The notes beneath the pieces were generated by a model, which ran no database searches, had not been told where the DNA came from, and worked only from the letters and a program-made list of their open reading frames with translations. A stretch of 64,000 nt of DNA. It comes from Budorcas taxicolor (taxonomy: Eukaryota > Chordata > Mammalia > Artiodactyla > Bovidae). This document shows, piece after piece, positions 9,993-20,994 of the stretch. The DNA is taken from NCBI RefSeq assembly GCF_023091745.1, contig NC_068934.1, positions 16,446,434-16,510,433 of the forward strand. The letters run 5' to 3'. A program made the position numbers and the translations under genes. Position 1 is the stretch's first letter. The number at the start of each line of letters is the position of its first letter.

Positions 9993-12084
9993 TTCATCCA
10001 CTTAGCGTTCATTCTTTTCCTTAGCAGGTTGACTCCCAGACAGAACTTGCCAAGGCAGAAATGTCACACAGTTTTATTAGGTTATCAATTTCACATCATG
10101 TTGTATCAGGATCTCCCTGTATTAACATTACTTTTCTCTGAAAGATCATATTACTGCGTGTTTCCATCAGACAGAATTCTGAGTGTCCTCTAAACACAGC
10201 TCCTGGGTTGGTTGCAGTCTTGCACAAGCATGGCAGCTTCCTTGCTGAAAAAAAATACATGGGCAGGAAGCCGGGGACTCTATTTCCCACAGGTTAGCAT
10301 CATTTATAAGGTCGCAGACACTTTGAGATTACAAAGACAATGAAAATAGTGTTAAAGGAGCATTGGCCAGTATTTCTATCCAGTGGAAGGGAACCAAGCA
10401 TAAGTTCTTAACCTGCATTTCCTTTTTTAATGCTGAGTATGGCTTCAAGGGGTTATTGAGCAAAACCCACTCCATAAATAAAAACTTAAGCTAATATCAA
10501 GAAAAGAGATTTCCCTGCTGCCATACAGATATTAAGTTACAGGCTCCAAGTTGTGCACTCATGTCCACAATAATCTATAACCTAGCTCTACCTCAACCTA
10601 AGCCCAATCCGATTTCTTCATGTAAACTTTAGATAACAAGGCCTGAAACAAGTGTGAGACCATTACCACTTGTTCAGGCATCAGTGCCCCAGCATGGTGT
10701 GATGGGCAGATGCTGTTAGAGTGATGTACCAGTGTTGCCCCATACAGAGTAGCAGTGATGCATTAGAATGAGGACAGGCTATGCTCCTCCCCTCCAAATA
10801 GACCTCACTGGACAGAAGAGTTAAATACAGAAGCCTGTCCGTTCATTGTACCAGTCTGTGTGCATTTCTCTTCTTTCTGAGGACTTCTAAGAGTGTTCTG
10901 TGGGCCCAAGGGAAAGATGCCTGCTGGGAAAATCCAAACTAGCACTTCAAAGTCCTCACTGCCTGGAATTCTTGCACCAAGACCAGAGAACCTGGCACCT
11001 TTCATTAGGGATCACTGTAATTTTGTGTCCTTACCCCCCAAGTATCAAGCAGACAAAAATAGATAAACGGAGAGTTAAAGACAAAAGAGATAGCATACAT
11101 TCTTTTGATTCCCAGAAATAAGTTGATAACTCTTCCATGTTTGAACAGGAGGAGAAAGAAAAGGGGAAGGGCTAGCATGTACTCTGTGTACTTTGGAGTC
11201 CATCCCGTCTCATAGCAGAAAGCACATGTTTCTACCAGAACATTGAAGGTGCTGGAAGTTTTGACGAGCTCGCAGGCATACAACTGCCATTATCATCAGT
11301 AATGAAATCATTATACTGGATGGCAGTGTGATTTTTCACTGGAGTTTTAATTTGCATATTCTATAAATTCCCAGGCTCCTGCAGGTATTTAAAGTTGAAT
11401 TATAGGGTAGTTGTAAAGGTCTCAACAGGCTGGTTGGGGTTGTCTCAACACCTGTGCCTGATAAGACACCTTGACATAATTCAGTTTTGAGGGCTCCCAC
11501 TGTTTGTTCAGAAAGGTGTATGAACACAGGAGTTGACAGTGTGTAGACACATTGGTGAATATTCCTAAATAAAGGGGCACAGACAGATAAAGGGCTAGCG
11601 GAAAGAAGTTCAACTAAAGGGAAGGAGAAGGGAGAGATCTTGAATTGCTTCCTTACATGCTAATTGTCAAGCACTGTGGGGTGACAGGACCAAACATGGG
11701 TTTTGACATCAGACAGACCTCAGCTCACATGCCAGAACAGCTATCCTCATCTTTGGTCCAGATATTTAGAGATAATAAGCCTTAGTTTTACTGTCATAGA
11801 AAATATAGCTGAGTCCTAAGTGTATTTTGCAGATTTTGATGGTGGCGGAGGGGGGAGGGGAGGATGAGAAATATATAATGAATGTTAGGAAGAATTTAAG
11901 AAATGTACATTTTATTCCTTCCTTTATACATGTAATTTAATATATCTCTATAAAAATATTGATAGGTACTTTAAACCCCATTTATAAAATAAGGAACCAA
12001 GATTTCTCAGAATAGTTGATAAACTTATCCAAGGTCGACTTTCAGTAAGTTCTGGGACTTTCTTAAGCCTCAAAATCTTCAACT
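9993..12084. other. Long stretch without a recognised repeat or gene
   Basis: About 2.1 kb with little I can name. On the minus strand a polyadenylation-type AATAAA (10073-10078) lies about 20 bases before a plausible CA cleavage site, so a 3' end of a minus-strand transcript is possible but unsupported. Traces of MIR-like words occur near 11690-11750 and 11950-12060. Confidence 0.3.
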
Positions 12085-12250
12085 GTTTTACTGGAGTAAG
12101 GATTTGGGCAGAAATCACACTACTTTTCTGAGCCTCTGTTCATTCATTGGCATAGTAGATCACAGAGGTTATTGAAGATTATTCTCAAAAGCAAGGTAAT
12201 TTAAGTACCTAGCATGCAGTACTTAAATGCTCAAGAAGTGATCATTGTTG
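12085..12250 (+). mobile_element. MIR SINE, diverged
   Basis: 'tgagcctctgttcattcatt' and 'agtacctagcatgcagtact' fall where the MIR consensus has its equivalents. Confidence 0.5.
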
Positions 12251-12527
12251 CTAGCGGCAGAAGTGGTAGAGACACCCTTTTCGTCTTCTTCATCGGGTCA
12301 TTGTGAAGATGAAGCACATAATATTAATGGTGAGGGTTTCAGAAATGGTAAACATTCATAACAAGACAAGTAATTCTACCATTAAATTCAAAAATATCTC
12401 CTCAAAATAGGTGGATAAGGACCTTCCTTCTCTCAGTGTGATGCCAACCAAATTATGGTTGGAACAGATCTCCACAGTCCCAAAGAGGATGGTTAGGATT
12501 CTGAAGGCAGCATTTCTCAAAGTTTGC

Positions 12528-12735
12528 TCTGGAGCAGTGGTGTCAACATTATTGACACCAGGAACCCATTTTGTGGAAGATAATTTTCCACAGAATGGAG
12601 GGGCAGAGGATGGTTTTGGGATGATTCAAGTGCATTACATTTATTGTGAACTTTATTTCTATTATTATGACATCAGCTCTACCTCAGATCATGAGGAATT
12701 AGATCCTAGAGGTCAAATACTGCTGATCTAGAGAA
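12528..12735 (-). mobile_element. hAT-Charlie-type DNA transposon fragment (MER1-like)
   Basis: The words 'attttgtggaagataatttt', 'ccacagaatgg', 'ggttttgggatga' and 'acctcagatcatgaggaatt' follow the reversed consensus of a nonautonomous hAT element of the MER1 group. A 106-codon frame here is accidental. Confidence 0.5.
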
Positions 12736-12789
12736 CATTAATTAGTCTAGTCATATCTTCCATTAATGTTAAGTAAAGGCTAAAAAATG

Positions 12790-12811
12790 TGAGCCACCAG
12801 GTAAGCCCATA
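12790..12811 (-). mobile_element. Bov-tA head stub
   Basis: 'gtgagccaccaggtaagccc' matches the reversed SINE head at nearly every base, but no body follows. It may be a remnant after deletion, or chance. Confidence 0.4.
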
Positions 12812-12934
12812 TAAAGGATCAGATAAGTTTGGATTATCAGTGTATACAACATACAGGCAAAAGAAGGAATACAAACTGAAAAACGTTTCCAGTAAAGGGA
12901 CATTTACTTGTAACTCATGTTAGGTGTTCTTACC

Positions 12935-12958
12935 ACAAACAAACAAACAAACAAAAAA
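12935..12958. repeat. (AAAC)n microsatellite
   Basis: Four to five CAAA units ending in an A run. Confidence 0.9.
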
Positions 12959-14177
12959 GGACACAAGGAAACCCTAGGAAGTGTTAGTTATGTCTATTAC
13001 CTTGATGTGGTGTTAGTGTTGTGAGCATTTGGGTATGTCCAAACTCACCCAGTGTACCTATTTATATATGTCCAGTTCTTTGTGTGTCAATTACACCTCC
13101 ATGAAGCTGAATGTTTCAAAAGAAACATTTACGTGAGTTTAGCTAGGATCCCAATTTCACTAAGCCAAGGAGTCACTCATTTACAGAATGGCCATCAAGT
13201 GCCAAAGGAACATTGATGTGATTTTTAAACATTTGCTTAAATGGGTGGACTCGGGCTTGTGCCCCACCCACCCACGTTGGTTCTAGCAGATGCTCAATAG
13301 AATGTAAGCGTGTTATGTGCCCAATTTTTTTATTTTATTAAAGCCATAATGACTTTTTAAATGGAGAGGAAACCAAGAATTTCCTTGAATAGATATTTTG
13401 GAGGCTGGAGGAATAACAGCTCAGGAAATGGGTCTTGTAAAGAATAAGGACATGTGAGTCTCTTGCGTATGACCCCTGTCATCCACTTCTCATCAGGACA
13501 CTCCGATGTGACTGCCCAGGTCAGTGTCCTTTCTCCAAATAGTAAGGAGAAAGAGGTAAGACAGGGAAAAAGAAGGAAATGCTCTGAACTTCGGGGACTT
13601 CTGCAGACTTTGACACAATCATCGTATTTCTCCCTTAGTTAAGTTATTTAAAGAGTGTGTATTATCAAGTGTAGGTGATTGTTGATGTATTTTGTCAGCA
13701 TTAAAATATCTAGTTGATCTGTTCCACCTCTCCCTGTTTAATGGAGTATCAAACAATAAAAGAGAGAGGAAAGAAGAGCAGAAAAGGAGAAGTGATAGGA
13801 GAAGATAGGGTATTGATTTTTGCCCAAGTGAAATTAGCCCCCAGAGTAACAGAGACGAAAGGCAACAGTGACCTCAACTCTTTCAAAAGATTTCCAAGTG
13901 TCTTTCTTCCCTACTGGCCATCCAGCTTTGGCCTTACCTTCTGAGTGACCTTAGACCCGGCTTTGCTACAATGTCATACCCTGGGCCAGACCTCCTGGAT
14001 TTCAGTCTCAAATTTTCTAAATGTTGAACTTGCTTTGGAGATCTTCCAAACATTATTATTAAGAGGATAACTTCAAGGATTTGTTTTAAAAAAATTACTT
14101 TTTTATTTGTTAATGTAGTTCCAAGTACTTACTGTAGAGCTTAGAAATATTTTTGCATTTTACATTGGCAAATTAAG
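12959..14177. other. No recognised feature
   Basis: Unassigned. Two frames of 62 and 76 codons (13454-13642, 13714-13944) show no domain and no splice context. Confidence 0.35.
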
Positions 14178-14260
14178 TTAGAATCCTGACTGTAATATTT
14201 TTTTAATTACAAGACTCTGGGGAAATTACACAGGACTCTGCTCTTTGTAAAAGTTCTCAG
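14178..14260 (+). mobile_element. MIR left part, split by SINE
   Basis: 'agaatcctgactgtaatatt' and 'ctggggaaattacacagg' follow MIR. The MIR appears to resume at 14698 after the Bov-tA. Confidence 0.4.
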
Positions 14261-14697
14261 GGCTTCCCTCATAGCTCAGTTGGTAAAGAATCTGCCTGCA
14301 GTGCAGGAGACCCCAGTTTGATTCTGGGTCAGGAAGATCCCCTAGAAAAGGGATAGGCTACCCACTCCAGTATTCTTGGGCTTCCCTGGTGGTTCAGCTG
14401 GTAAAAGGATCTGCCTGCAGTGCAGGAGACGTGGGTTCAATCCCTGGGTCGGGAAGATCCTCTGAAGAAGGAAATGGCAACCCACTCCAGTATTCTTGCC
14501 TGGAGAATCCCATGAACGGAGGAGCCTGGTGGGCTACACTCCACGGGGTTGCAAAGAGTCGGACATGACTGAGCGACTTCACTTTCACTTTTCACTTTCT
14601 TTTCACCCACTCCAGTGTTCTGGCCTGGAGAATTCCATGGACTGTATAGTCCATGGGGTCGCAGTGAGTCAGACATGACTGAGCCACTTTCAGTTTC
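14261..14697 (+). mobile_element. Bov-tA SINE with duplicated head (composite)
   Basis: A first head occupies 14261-14378, ending 'ccactccagtattcttggg'. A second head with a full body follows at 14379-14597, and then a further 3' half at 14600-14697 ('cccactccagtgttctggcc' to 'actgagccactttcag'). The element thus has two tRNA-like heads and two 3' halves. The same head-to-head-copy join is seen in reverse at 1-228, so this arrangement is itself a replicating form. Confidence 0.88.
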
Positions 14698-14790
14698 TTT
14701 CCTGATCTTTACTTTCCTCATCAGTTAATCAGGATAATAACTACTTTATAGTGTGATGGTGAAGACCAAAGGCTGATTTATATAAAGTAT
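14698..14790 (+). mobile_element. MIR right part
   Basis: 'ctttcctcatcagttaatca' then 'ggataataactactttatag' matches the MIR 3' half in forward orientation. Confidence 0.55.
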
Positions 14791-14985
14791 CCAGGTTTGT
14801 GTCGGTTCCATAATAGACCTGTAGCTAGTAACTCCCTTTCTGCAACTCCCTGTGGATTGCTAGCATTTTCTCTCCTGCTGGTCATTAATGACAGACAGCT
14901 CATGATGATGTCAAGCCAGAAGTATGGAAGATTCAATTCTGTGTGTACCCCATGCAGTAATCCCCAAGGATATTCCGATCTGTTA

Positions 14986-15090
14986 CTTTCCTCTTTTTCC
15001 CTTTCCCCTTCCTTTCTCTCTCTCTCTCCTCATTCTTTCTCTCTCTCCCAGCCTCTCTCTCTCTCTCTGTCTGTCTTTCTCTATGGCCTT
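14986..15090. repeat. Pyrimidine-rich (CT)n tract
   Basis: 46 uninterrupted pyrimidines (14986-15031), followed by further CT-rich blocks to about 15085. It has potential for triplex (H-DNA) structure. The serine/leucine-rich frames through it are composition artefacts. Confidence 0.9.
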
Positions 15091-17149
15091 CCTTCTCTCT
15101 TTATCTGTCTTGTTTTCAATCCTTAGCCTGAAAAGAGAGCTGGTGGAGCAAGTAACTCAGAAAAGAACTTCTGCAAAGAAGGTGGTAGCCTGATGTCCGA
15201 GAACTCCCGGCGCTCGACTCTGTTGACTTCCTGTCCTTGTTTGTGATGCCACCCAGGGCTGCACTGGCAGAGGTCAACCCCAAACTTCCCAACTCTCTGA
15301 GGTCCGAACAACCGTGATTTTACTCCCCAAACACCTCCCTCTCACCCTTGCTGCCATTGAGAGGAACTGACTGAAAAATGTTTGAGACTAAGTCATGAGG
15401 GGGTGGCAGGGGGTGTTTTCCATGCCAGATCCCAGATATGTGGAAACTGTAGAGCTGATCTGCAGAAGGAAAAGCCAAACCCACAGTGGCCCTGGAGTAA
15501 GGATGCGAGTCTGCCTCTCACAACCTGGTCGACAGCCAGTGTTGATTTCTATTTCCGTCTACCGTCTGGAAGCTGGGTCCCTGATGGCCGTACAACAGCC
15601 ACCAAAGAGGAAGTGCTTAGAGAGGACAAAACACAGGCAAGCAAGCCATAGCTTTCATTTCCACTTGCTGAATGGGAATAAACTCATTATTAAACGCATC
15701 TTTTCAGTAAAAGAGCAATACATCCTCGTGTGTTTTAGTAAGAGTAGGTGGCGTTTTTTACTTTAAATGTTGGCAGATCCATCATGAAAGTAGCCAGCCC
15801 ACATCACATAATCTGAAGGATAGAGGATGCATCTGATAGTTGGACCAGGATCTTTCATTTGGAGCTAAGCAAGGGTTAGAAGAAGAGCCATAGATATTTA
15901 AGAGCCTGTCTCTGGGCCACTGACAAATATAATCTCTTTCTAAACCTTTATTCACTTGTCTGACATCCTCCACTGTAATTTATCATACTTACTTACAACA
16001 CTAAATAAAGGGTAAATATCAGTGGGTATCACCATGAAAAACAAGAAATAGAAAGAAGAAACCTCTCCACTCCTCAAATCTTATTAGTAAAGAAATACTG
16101 TGTATTATATTTTTCCACAGAGAGCCAACACACATATTAACAAAGGAACTCTATTCTGGCAAGATGTAGAAGAATTCATTTGAGCTGCACTACCTGAAAG
16201 TAACACTTTTAAAAACAACATTATATTGTACAAGAGTGTATTACTCCCCCAAAACAAAAATAAAAGAAGACAAAAGTAATATGTATTGTAGTCTGGCATG
16301 GCGACTTGTTGTCTGCATTTTAGTGAAATGGAATATCTTAAAATCCTGTAGATGATCTTAGCATATGATCCTCAATGGAATCATAAACAAAATCTCATTT
16401 TTGAGATTTTGTGTCTAGCTAATTTGGTTGTACCTGAGTCTCTAACTTTGCCTTTTATTTCCTGTAACCCATGTCACCTATATCTTGTTAAAGGCTCTTA
16501 ATAGGGTTTCTTATTAGAGAAAAAAGACAGATTTTGTGGGAAAAAGAAGACTCTAATTCAGAATAAAAAGCTTTATGGACTAATTAGAAATTGATAAAGG
16601 ATGAGCCAATAGTAGCAGTAGCAGTAAGTGTCTACAAGTCAAGTCATAGAGTTCAGAAAGGGGTCTCCGAAAGACAACACTGAAGTGTAGACAAGAAGAA
16701 CAGCAGAGGCTTCAGTAGCCATGCCCAGGAAGCTGCCTTCCCCGTGATGGGCCGTAGGAAGTCCAGGGCCAGCAAGCAGTGTGCACGCAGAGTAATGGGA
16801 TAGGACTCCGTGGGGACAGGGATCAGCAGGCAAGGGGTGTAATGGGCACATGAGGCCCCCTTGCTTGCATGGCACAGCCCTCGCTCTCTGGGCAATGCCA
16901 GGTCTTATGTAACTGATCTCCCAATGTCTGCACGACTTCAGTGATTTGGGGAGTCACAGTTCCCTAGAGAAGAGGTCAATGAGGAAACGGACCTAGTCTC
17001 TAGGTAAAGATGCTCTTTCCCCTACAACGTGCCTTCTCCATAAATGAATGAGTGAGGCAGGGAATTCTGCCTTCGAGGAACATGCATTTGTCTAAATTTA
17101 CAAATATGAATGGTATATTTGGTAATAGAGAAGGAGCTTGTTTTAAATG
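15091..17149. other. Mostly repeat-free interval
   Basis: About 2 kb with no young repeat. It contains a 123-codon frame (15395-15766, plus strand) overlapping an 89-codon frame (15382-15651), neither with a recognisable domain. A perfect hairpin lies at 16387-16412. Candidate for conserved noncoding or lncRNA exon sequence, unproven. Confidence 0.35.
16387..16412. repeat. Perfect hairpin, 11-bp arms
   Basis: ACAAAATCTCA, a TTTT loop, then the exact reverse complement. No terminator or RNA-gene context is evident. Confidence 0.9.
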
Positions 17150-17240
17150 AAATTTTTAATTTTAGACCAGTTTTATTTTTACAGAATTATTGTGAAGATG
17201 TTACAGAAATTTCCTGTATACCCCACACATTTCATACTCA
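17150..17240 (-). mobile_element. Possible L1M fragment
   Basis: 'accagttttatttttacag' and 'tttcctgtataccccacaca' resemble the reversed 3' region of an old L1, as seen more clearly at 42.04 kb. Confidence 0.35.
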
Positions 17241-17410
17241 GTTTCATGTGACACCCATTTTTGATGTGACTTCCTCAGTTTTTCCCTACTCTTCTTTTTC
17301 CATCACAAGATCTCCTCTTGGTTGTGACAGCTTCTCAGACTCCTTGTTTTAGATAAACTTCGTAGCTTTGAGGATTACTGGTCAGGGACTTTGTAGAAAA
17401 TCCCTCATGT

Positions 17411-17648
17411 GGGAAGCTTCCTGGGGGGTTCAATGGTAAAGAACCTGCCTGCCAGTGCAAGAGATGCAAGAGATGTGGGTTCAATCCCTGGGTCCAGAAG
17501 ATGCCCTAGAGTAGAAAATGGCAACCCTCTCCAGTATTCTTGCCTGGAGAAATCCAGGCATAGAGCAGCCTGGCAGGCATCAGCCCATGGGGTTGATGGG
17601 GTTGATCCAACAAAGAGTTGGATATGACTAAGCACAGCACAGCAGCAG
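17411..17648 (+). mobile_element. Bov-tA SINE, diverged
   Basis: Recognisable from 'gggaagcttcctggggggtt' to an 'agcacagcacagcagcag' tail. It holds small internal duplications (gatgcaagagatg, and 'ggggttgat' repeated). Confidence 0.85.
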
Positions 17649-17949
17649 CCTCATGTAGGATTTGTGTAACTGTTTTTTCATGATCAGACTGGGTTAATAT
17701 GTTTGGGGGGGTGGTGGAGATGAAGACCACAGAGATAAAGCACCATTCATATCACATCTTATCAAGGGCGTATACTTTCACTGACTTATCTCTGTTGATG
17801 TTAGTCCTGACCCTCTGATTTAAGATGGTGTTAGCCAGATTTCACCTCGGTAAAGTTACTATTTTTCTCCTCCTTTCCATATTTCACTCTTTAAAAGTAG
17901 GTCACTATATGTAGTCCACACTTACAGAGTGAGGAACGCTGCTCTTTCT
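17649..17949. other. No recognised feature
   Basis: Unassigned 300 bp between a SINE and an old L1. Confidence 0.35.
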
Positions 17950-18470
17950 CTTTAAGTGAGGAGTAGCTTCGTAAACTATTTGAGATTCTTCTGCCTGAAA
18001 AATGTGCCTATTATCTCCTATTTATCCATTCAATCATTTATATCAGTATGGACTCATAGGTATTTATTTCATATTTTGGGTTATAATCCAATACTACCCT
18101 ATTTATTTTCTTGCTCAAGATCTTCCAACTTTGGCCTTTGGGAACTCTTTCAGTTGTTTCCTATATCCCTTTCACATATACTCAGTATTGGGGCTTATTT
18201 GCCCTTCTCTGTGTGTATATGTGTGGTTGTTTGGAGCACTTCTTTCCTTTTTTCCACTATAAGATGCTCTAGGCTCATCTTGTGTATTACCTGCCCTAGT
18301 CCTAGAGTCAGCCAGCTCTCCAAGGAGCGCCAGTTCCTTTGACTGGAGTCTGGTATTAGAAACCAACATCTAGGTGTTGGTTTTGCCATTGCTACAGGAT
18401 ATTTTTGTTTCTGGGCCCTGTCAACTGATGGATCAAAGAAATATATGTGTGTATGTCACTGTACCAAGCA
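17950..18470 (-). mobile_element. Old L1M fragment
   Basis: 'tcaatcatttatatcagtat', 'ttgggttataatccaatact', 'aagatgctctaggctcatct' and 'gtctggtattagaaaccaac' appear in the order of an old reversed L1 segment. The 128-codon frame here is not a gene. Confidence 0.6.
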
Positions 18471-19051
18471 CTTACTAAAGGGCAAGTAAAAATTATTGAT
18501 TTTATTATGGTTTTAAAATTTTATCTAATAGCAAGAACTTCTAATTAATAGACAGGATCCTTGAATAATTCCACATCCTAATTTATGAAAGTAAAATGAC
18601 TTAAAGAGTCTCATTTGTAATACCAGAAAAATCATTGAATATTTGCATAGAGGACTGGAGCCTCATGTACCCCCCACATAAACACACACATTTGTCCTAT
18701 TGTATATAAATAACCTACAGAAACATTAAGTTTATAATTGCTTTGTAATAATTATAGGCAATCTGAAGCATTTCCAAACATTAATCAATGAAACCAGAAA
18801 TTAATTCTATTATGCTTATTATTGCTCAGGTGTATAAAAGGCTACTGATTTTTAAATATATAATTTTGACTTTTTTGTGAAACAAATATGTGTGTGTGGT
18901 CTTTTATCATATTCTTAATGCTTATAGCAAGCTTCTATACTGAGAGAAATGGTTTTTAAATTAATTTAGTGCTCTTTTTCCTTTCTGAATGAATGGCCTT
19001 TGTCCTAGTAAGAAACATATGTATTTCCCTAGTGAAAATGTAAGACTCATT
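18471..19051. other. AT-rich, no recognised feature
   Basis: Low-GC sequence with no coding signal or nameable repeat. Confidence 0.4.
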
Positions 19052-19061
19052 GTGGAAGAAT

Positions 19062-19277
19062 GGGCTTCCCTGGTGGCTCAATTGGTAAAAGAATTCACCT
19101 GCAATGCAGGAGACATGGGTTTGATCCCTGGGTCAGAAAGATCCCCTGGAGGGGGAGATGACAACCCATTCCAGTATTTTTGCCTGGGAAACCCCATGGA
19201 CAGAGGAGCCTGGTGGGCTACAGTCCATGATGTCTCAAAGATTCTGGCATAACTGAGTATACCATACACACACACAG
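19062..19277 (+). mobile_element. Bov-tA SINE with target-site duplication
   Basis: Head 'gggcttccctggtggctcaa', full body, short CA tail. The direct repeat GTGGAAGA at 19052-19059 and 19277-19284 flanks it. Confidence 0.92.
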
Positions 19278-19949
19278 TGGAAGAGTGGTGAAGTAAAGAA
19301 TGAGGAAACTAGAGAATAAGCAAAATTTCAGCCTCCAATATGCAAAAATCAGGATTTTGCTACGTTTTATGAGAGAAGAGATTTTCCAAAGTCTTTAGTT
19401 TCCGTTAATGTAGCAAAAGCTGAGTGTGGAAGATGAGACTGTTGTCCGCCATAATGAATGTTCTTTCCACCTGTGACCAGAGGCAGGCATGAGATAAAGG
19501 AGGTATCAGAAAAGACTGCTCCTTCTGCCCCAGTGTGAGGTAGGAAGAAAAAGAGAACTTTTATTTCACCTTTACTCTCTGTGCACTTTAGCTGAGAAAG
19601 GCATCCCTGTACCAGCTTCATCAAGGATTGAAATGTCACCCCCACTTAAGGTTTGGCACTTTGGAAGGAAGTCACATGACAGGCTGACCCTTAACTGAGA
19701 GTGTGACCAGGAAGGATTTATTTTGAGGTTTAGATTTCACAGATTGCTCTTGGTTTCCATGTGGTGTAAACTCAGAGCTATTGAAGCTAAGGCACCCTAA
19801 CCACAAACGGGTGATTTCACTTTATCATCATAAGTTTTGCTGGGGTTTTAAATATTTAAAACTTATTCTCAGTATTGTAGGAATTTGAGTTAGTTGAATC
19901 TTAGACCCATTCATTAAGTTGCATGAAAGAAAGAAAGAAAATGGGATTT
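19278..19949. other. No recognised feature; short (GAAA)n
   Basis: A (GAAA)4 tract lies at about 19926-19941. The rest is unassigned. Confidence 0.4.
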
Positions 19950-20145
19950 CAAATCCAAAGGCCTGAGTGATGCTTAGGTTGTCACTTGTGTGTCATGTGA
20001 CCTTGAAGGGGCCCCTGAACCCTTCTCCCAGCTTTGCCATTTGTAAATGCAAGCCATAAGGGTAATCACCTCTTATGTCGTGAAGATTCAGTGAAATAAG
20101 GCAAGTGAATTGATCCCTGAGCCCTGGATAAGGACACGATAAAGT
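19950..20145 (+). mobile_element. MIR SINE
   Basis: 'gtgtgtcatgtgaccttgaa', 'gccatttgtaaatgcaag', 'gtgaagattcagtgaaataa' follow the MIR consensus in forward order. Confidence 0.55.
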
Positions 20146-20269
20146 AGAAAGACATTTTAATCATTCAAAAATAACTATTTAGCATGTGCCAGCTACTATT
20201 CCTGGTGCTTGAAACACCAAGCACAATTCCTATTCTGGATATGTTCTAAACTCCCAGGGGGGGCAAACA

Positions 20270-20519
20270 ATGATAATAACAGCTAACTTTTGTTAAATAT
20301 TAACTGTGTCCCAGGCACTGTTCTAGCATTCCATTCATATTAACTCATGTAAATCTTACAGCAGTACTTTTGGATGGAACTCCATTTTATTTTGAGAAAA
20401 TAGAGGTACAAACAAGTTAAACAACTTACTTTAAACCACGGTATAGACAGTGGTTGATGGAACTGGGATTCAAACTCAGGCAAGCAGTGTCTTACATGCA
20501 CTGGTCATAACTACTATGT
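20270..20519 (-). mobile_element. MIR SINE
   Basis: Clear reversed MIR: 'gtcccaggcactgttctagc', 'tattaactcatgtaaatctt', 'ggaactgggattcaaactca'. A BovA2 starts immediately to its right. Confidence 0.75.
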
Positions 20520-20521
20520 TA

Positions 20522-20783
20522 TGCTGCTGCTGCTGCTAAGTCGCTTCAGTTGTGGCCGACTCTGTGCGACCCGAGATGGCAGCCCACCAGGCTCCCCCAT
20601 CCCTGGGATTCTCCAGGCAAGAACACTGGAGTGGCTTGCCATTTCCTTCTCCAATGCATGAAAGTGAAAGTGAAGTTGCTCAGTCATGTCGTGACCCCAT
20701 GGACTGCAGCCTACCAGGCTCCTCCGCCCATGGCATTTTCCAGGCAAGAGTACTGGAGTGGGTTGCCATTGCCTTCTCCAAAA
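20522..20783 (-). mobile_element. BovA2 dimeric SINE
   Basis: Reversed, with (CTG)n tail at left, second monomer, the 'catgaaagtgaaagtgaag' linker, then the first monomer ending 'gccattgccttctcc'. It sits 11 bp from an oppositely oriented Bov-tA. Confidence 0.92.
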
Positions 20784-20794
20784 CAAGATTATGT

Positions 20795-20994
20795 ACCTAT
20801 GGCGCTAGTGGTAAAGAATTTGCCTTCCAATCCAGGAGATGTAAGAGATGCAGTTTCGATCGCTAGGTTGGGAAGATCCCCTGGAGCAGGGCCCAGCAGC
20901 CCACGCCAATATTCTTGCCTGGAGAAGCCCATGGACAGATGAGCCTGGCGAGTCACAGAGTCAGACACAACTGAAGTGACTTAGCATGCACACA
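20795..20994 (+). mobile_element. Bov-tA SINE, 5' end lost
   Basis: Starts within the head at 'ctatggcgctagtggtaaag' and runs to 'aactgaagtgacttagcatg'. It forms an inverted pair with the neighbouring BovA2. Confidence 0.87.

Noticed and set aside
10030..10330. Retroviral LTR
   Set aside because: An AATAAA and a TATA-like word exist on the minus strand, but no paired LTR, primer-binding site, or gag/pol sequence is present.
14797..15193. Serine/leucine-rich frames of 89 and 109 codons
   Set aside because: They are translations of the CT-rich simple repeat.
20522..20994. Regularly recurring 30-40 bp motifs suggestive of a CRISPR-like array
   Set aside because: Recurrence reflects SINE copies in both orientations, with no regular spacers; the host is a mammal.
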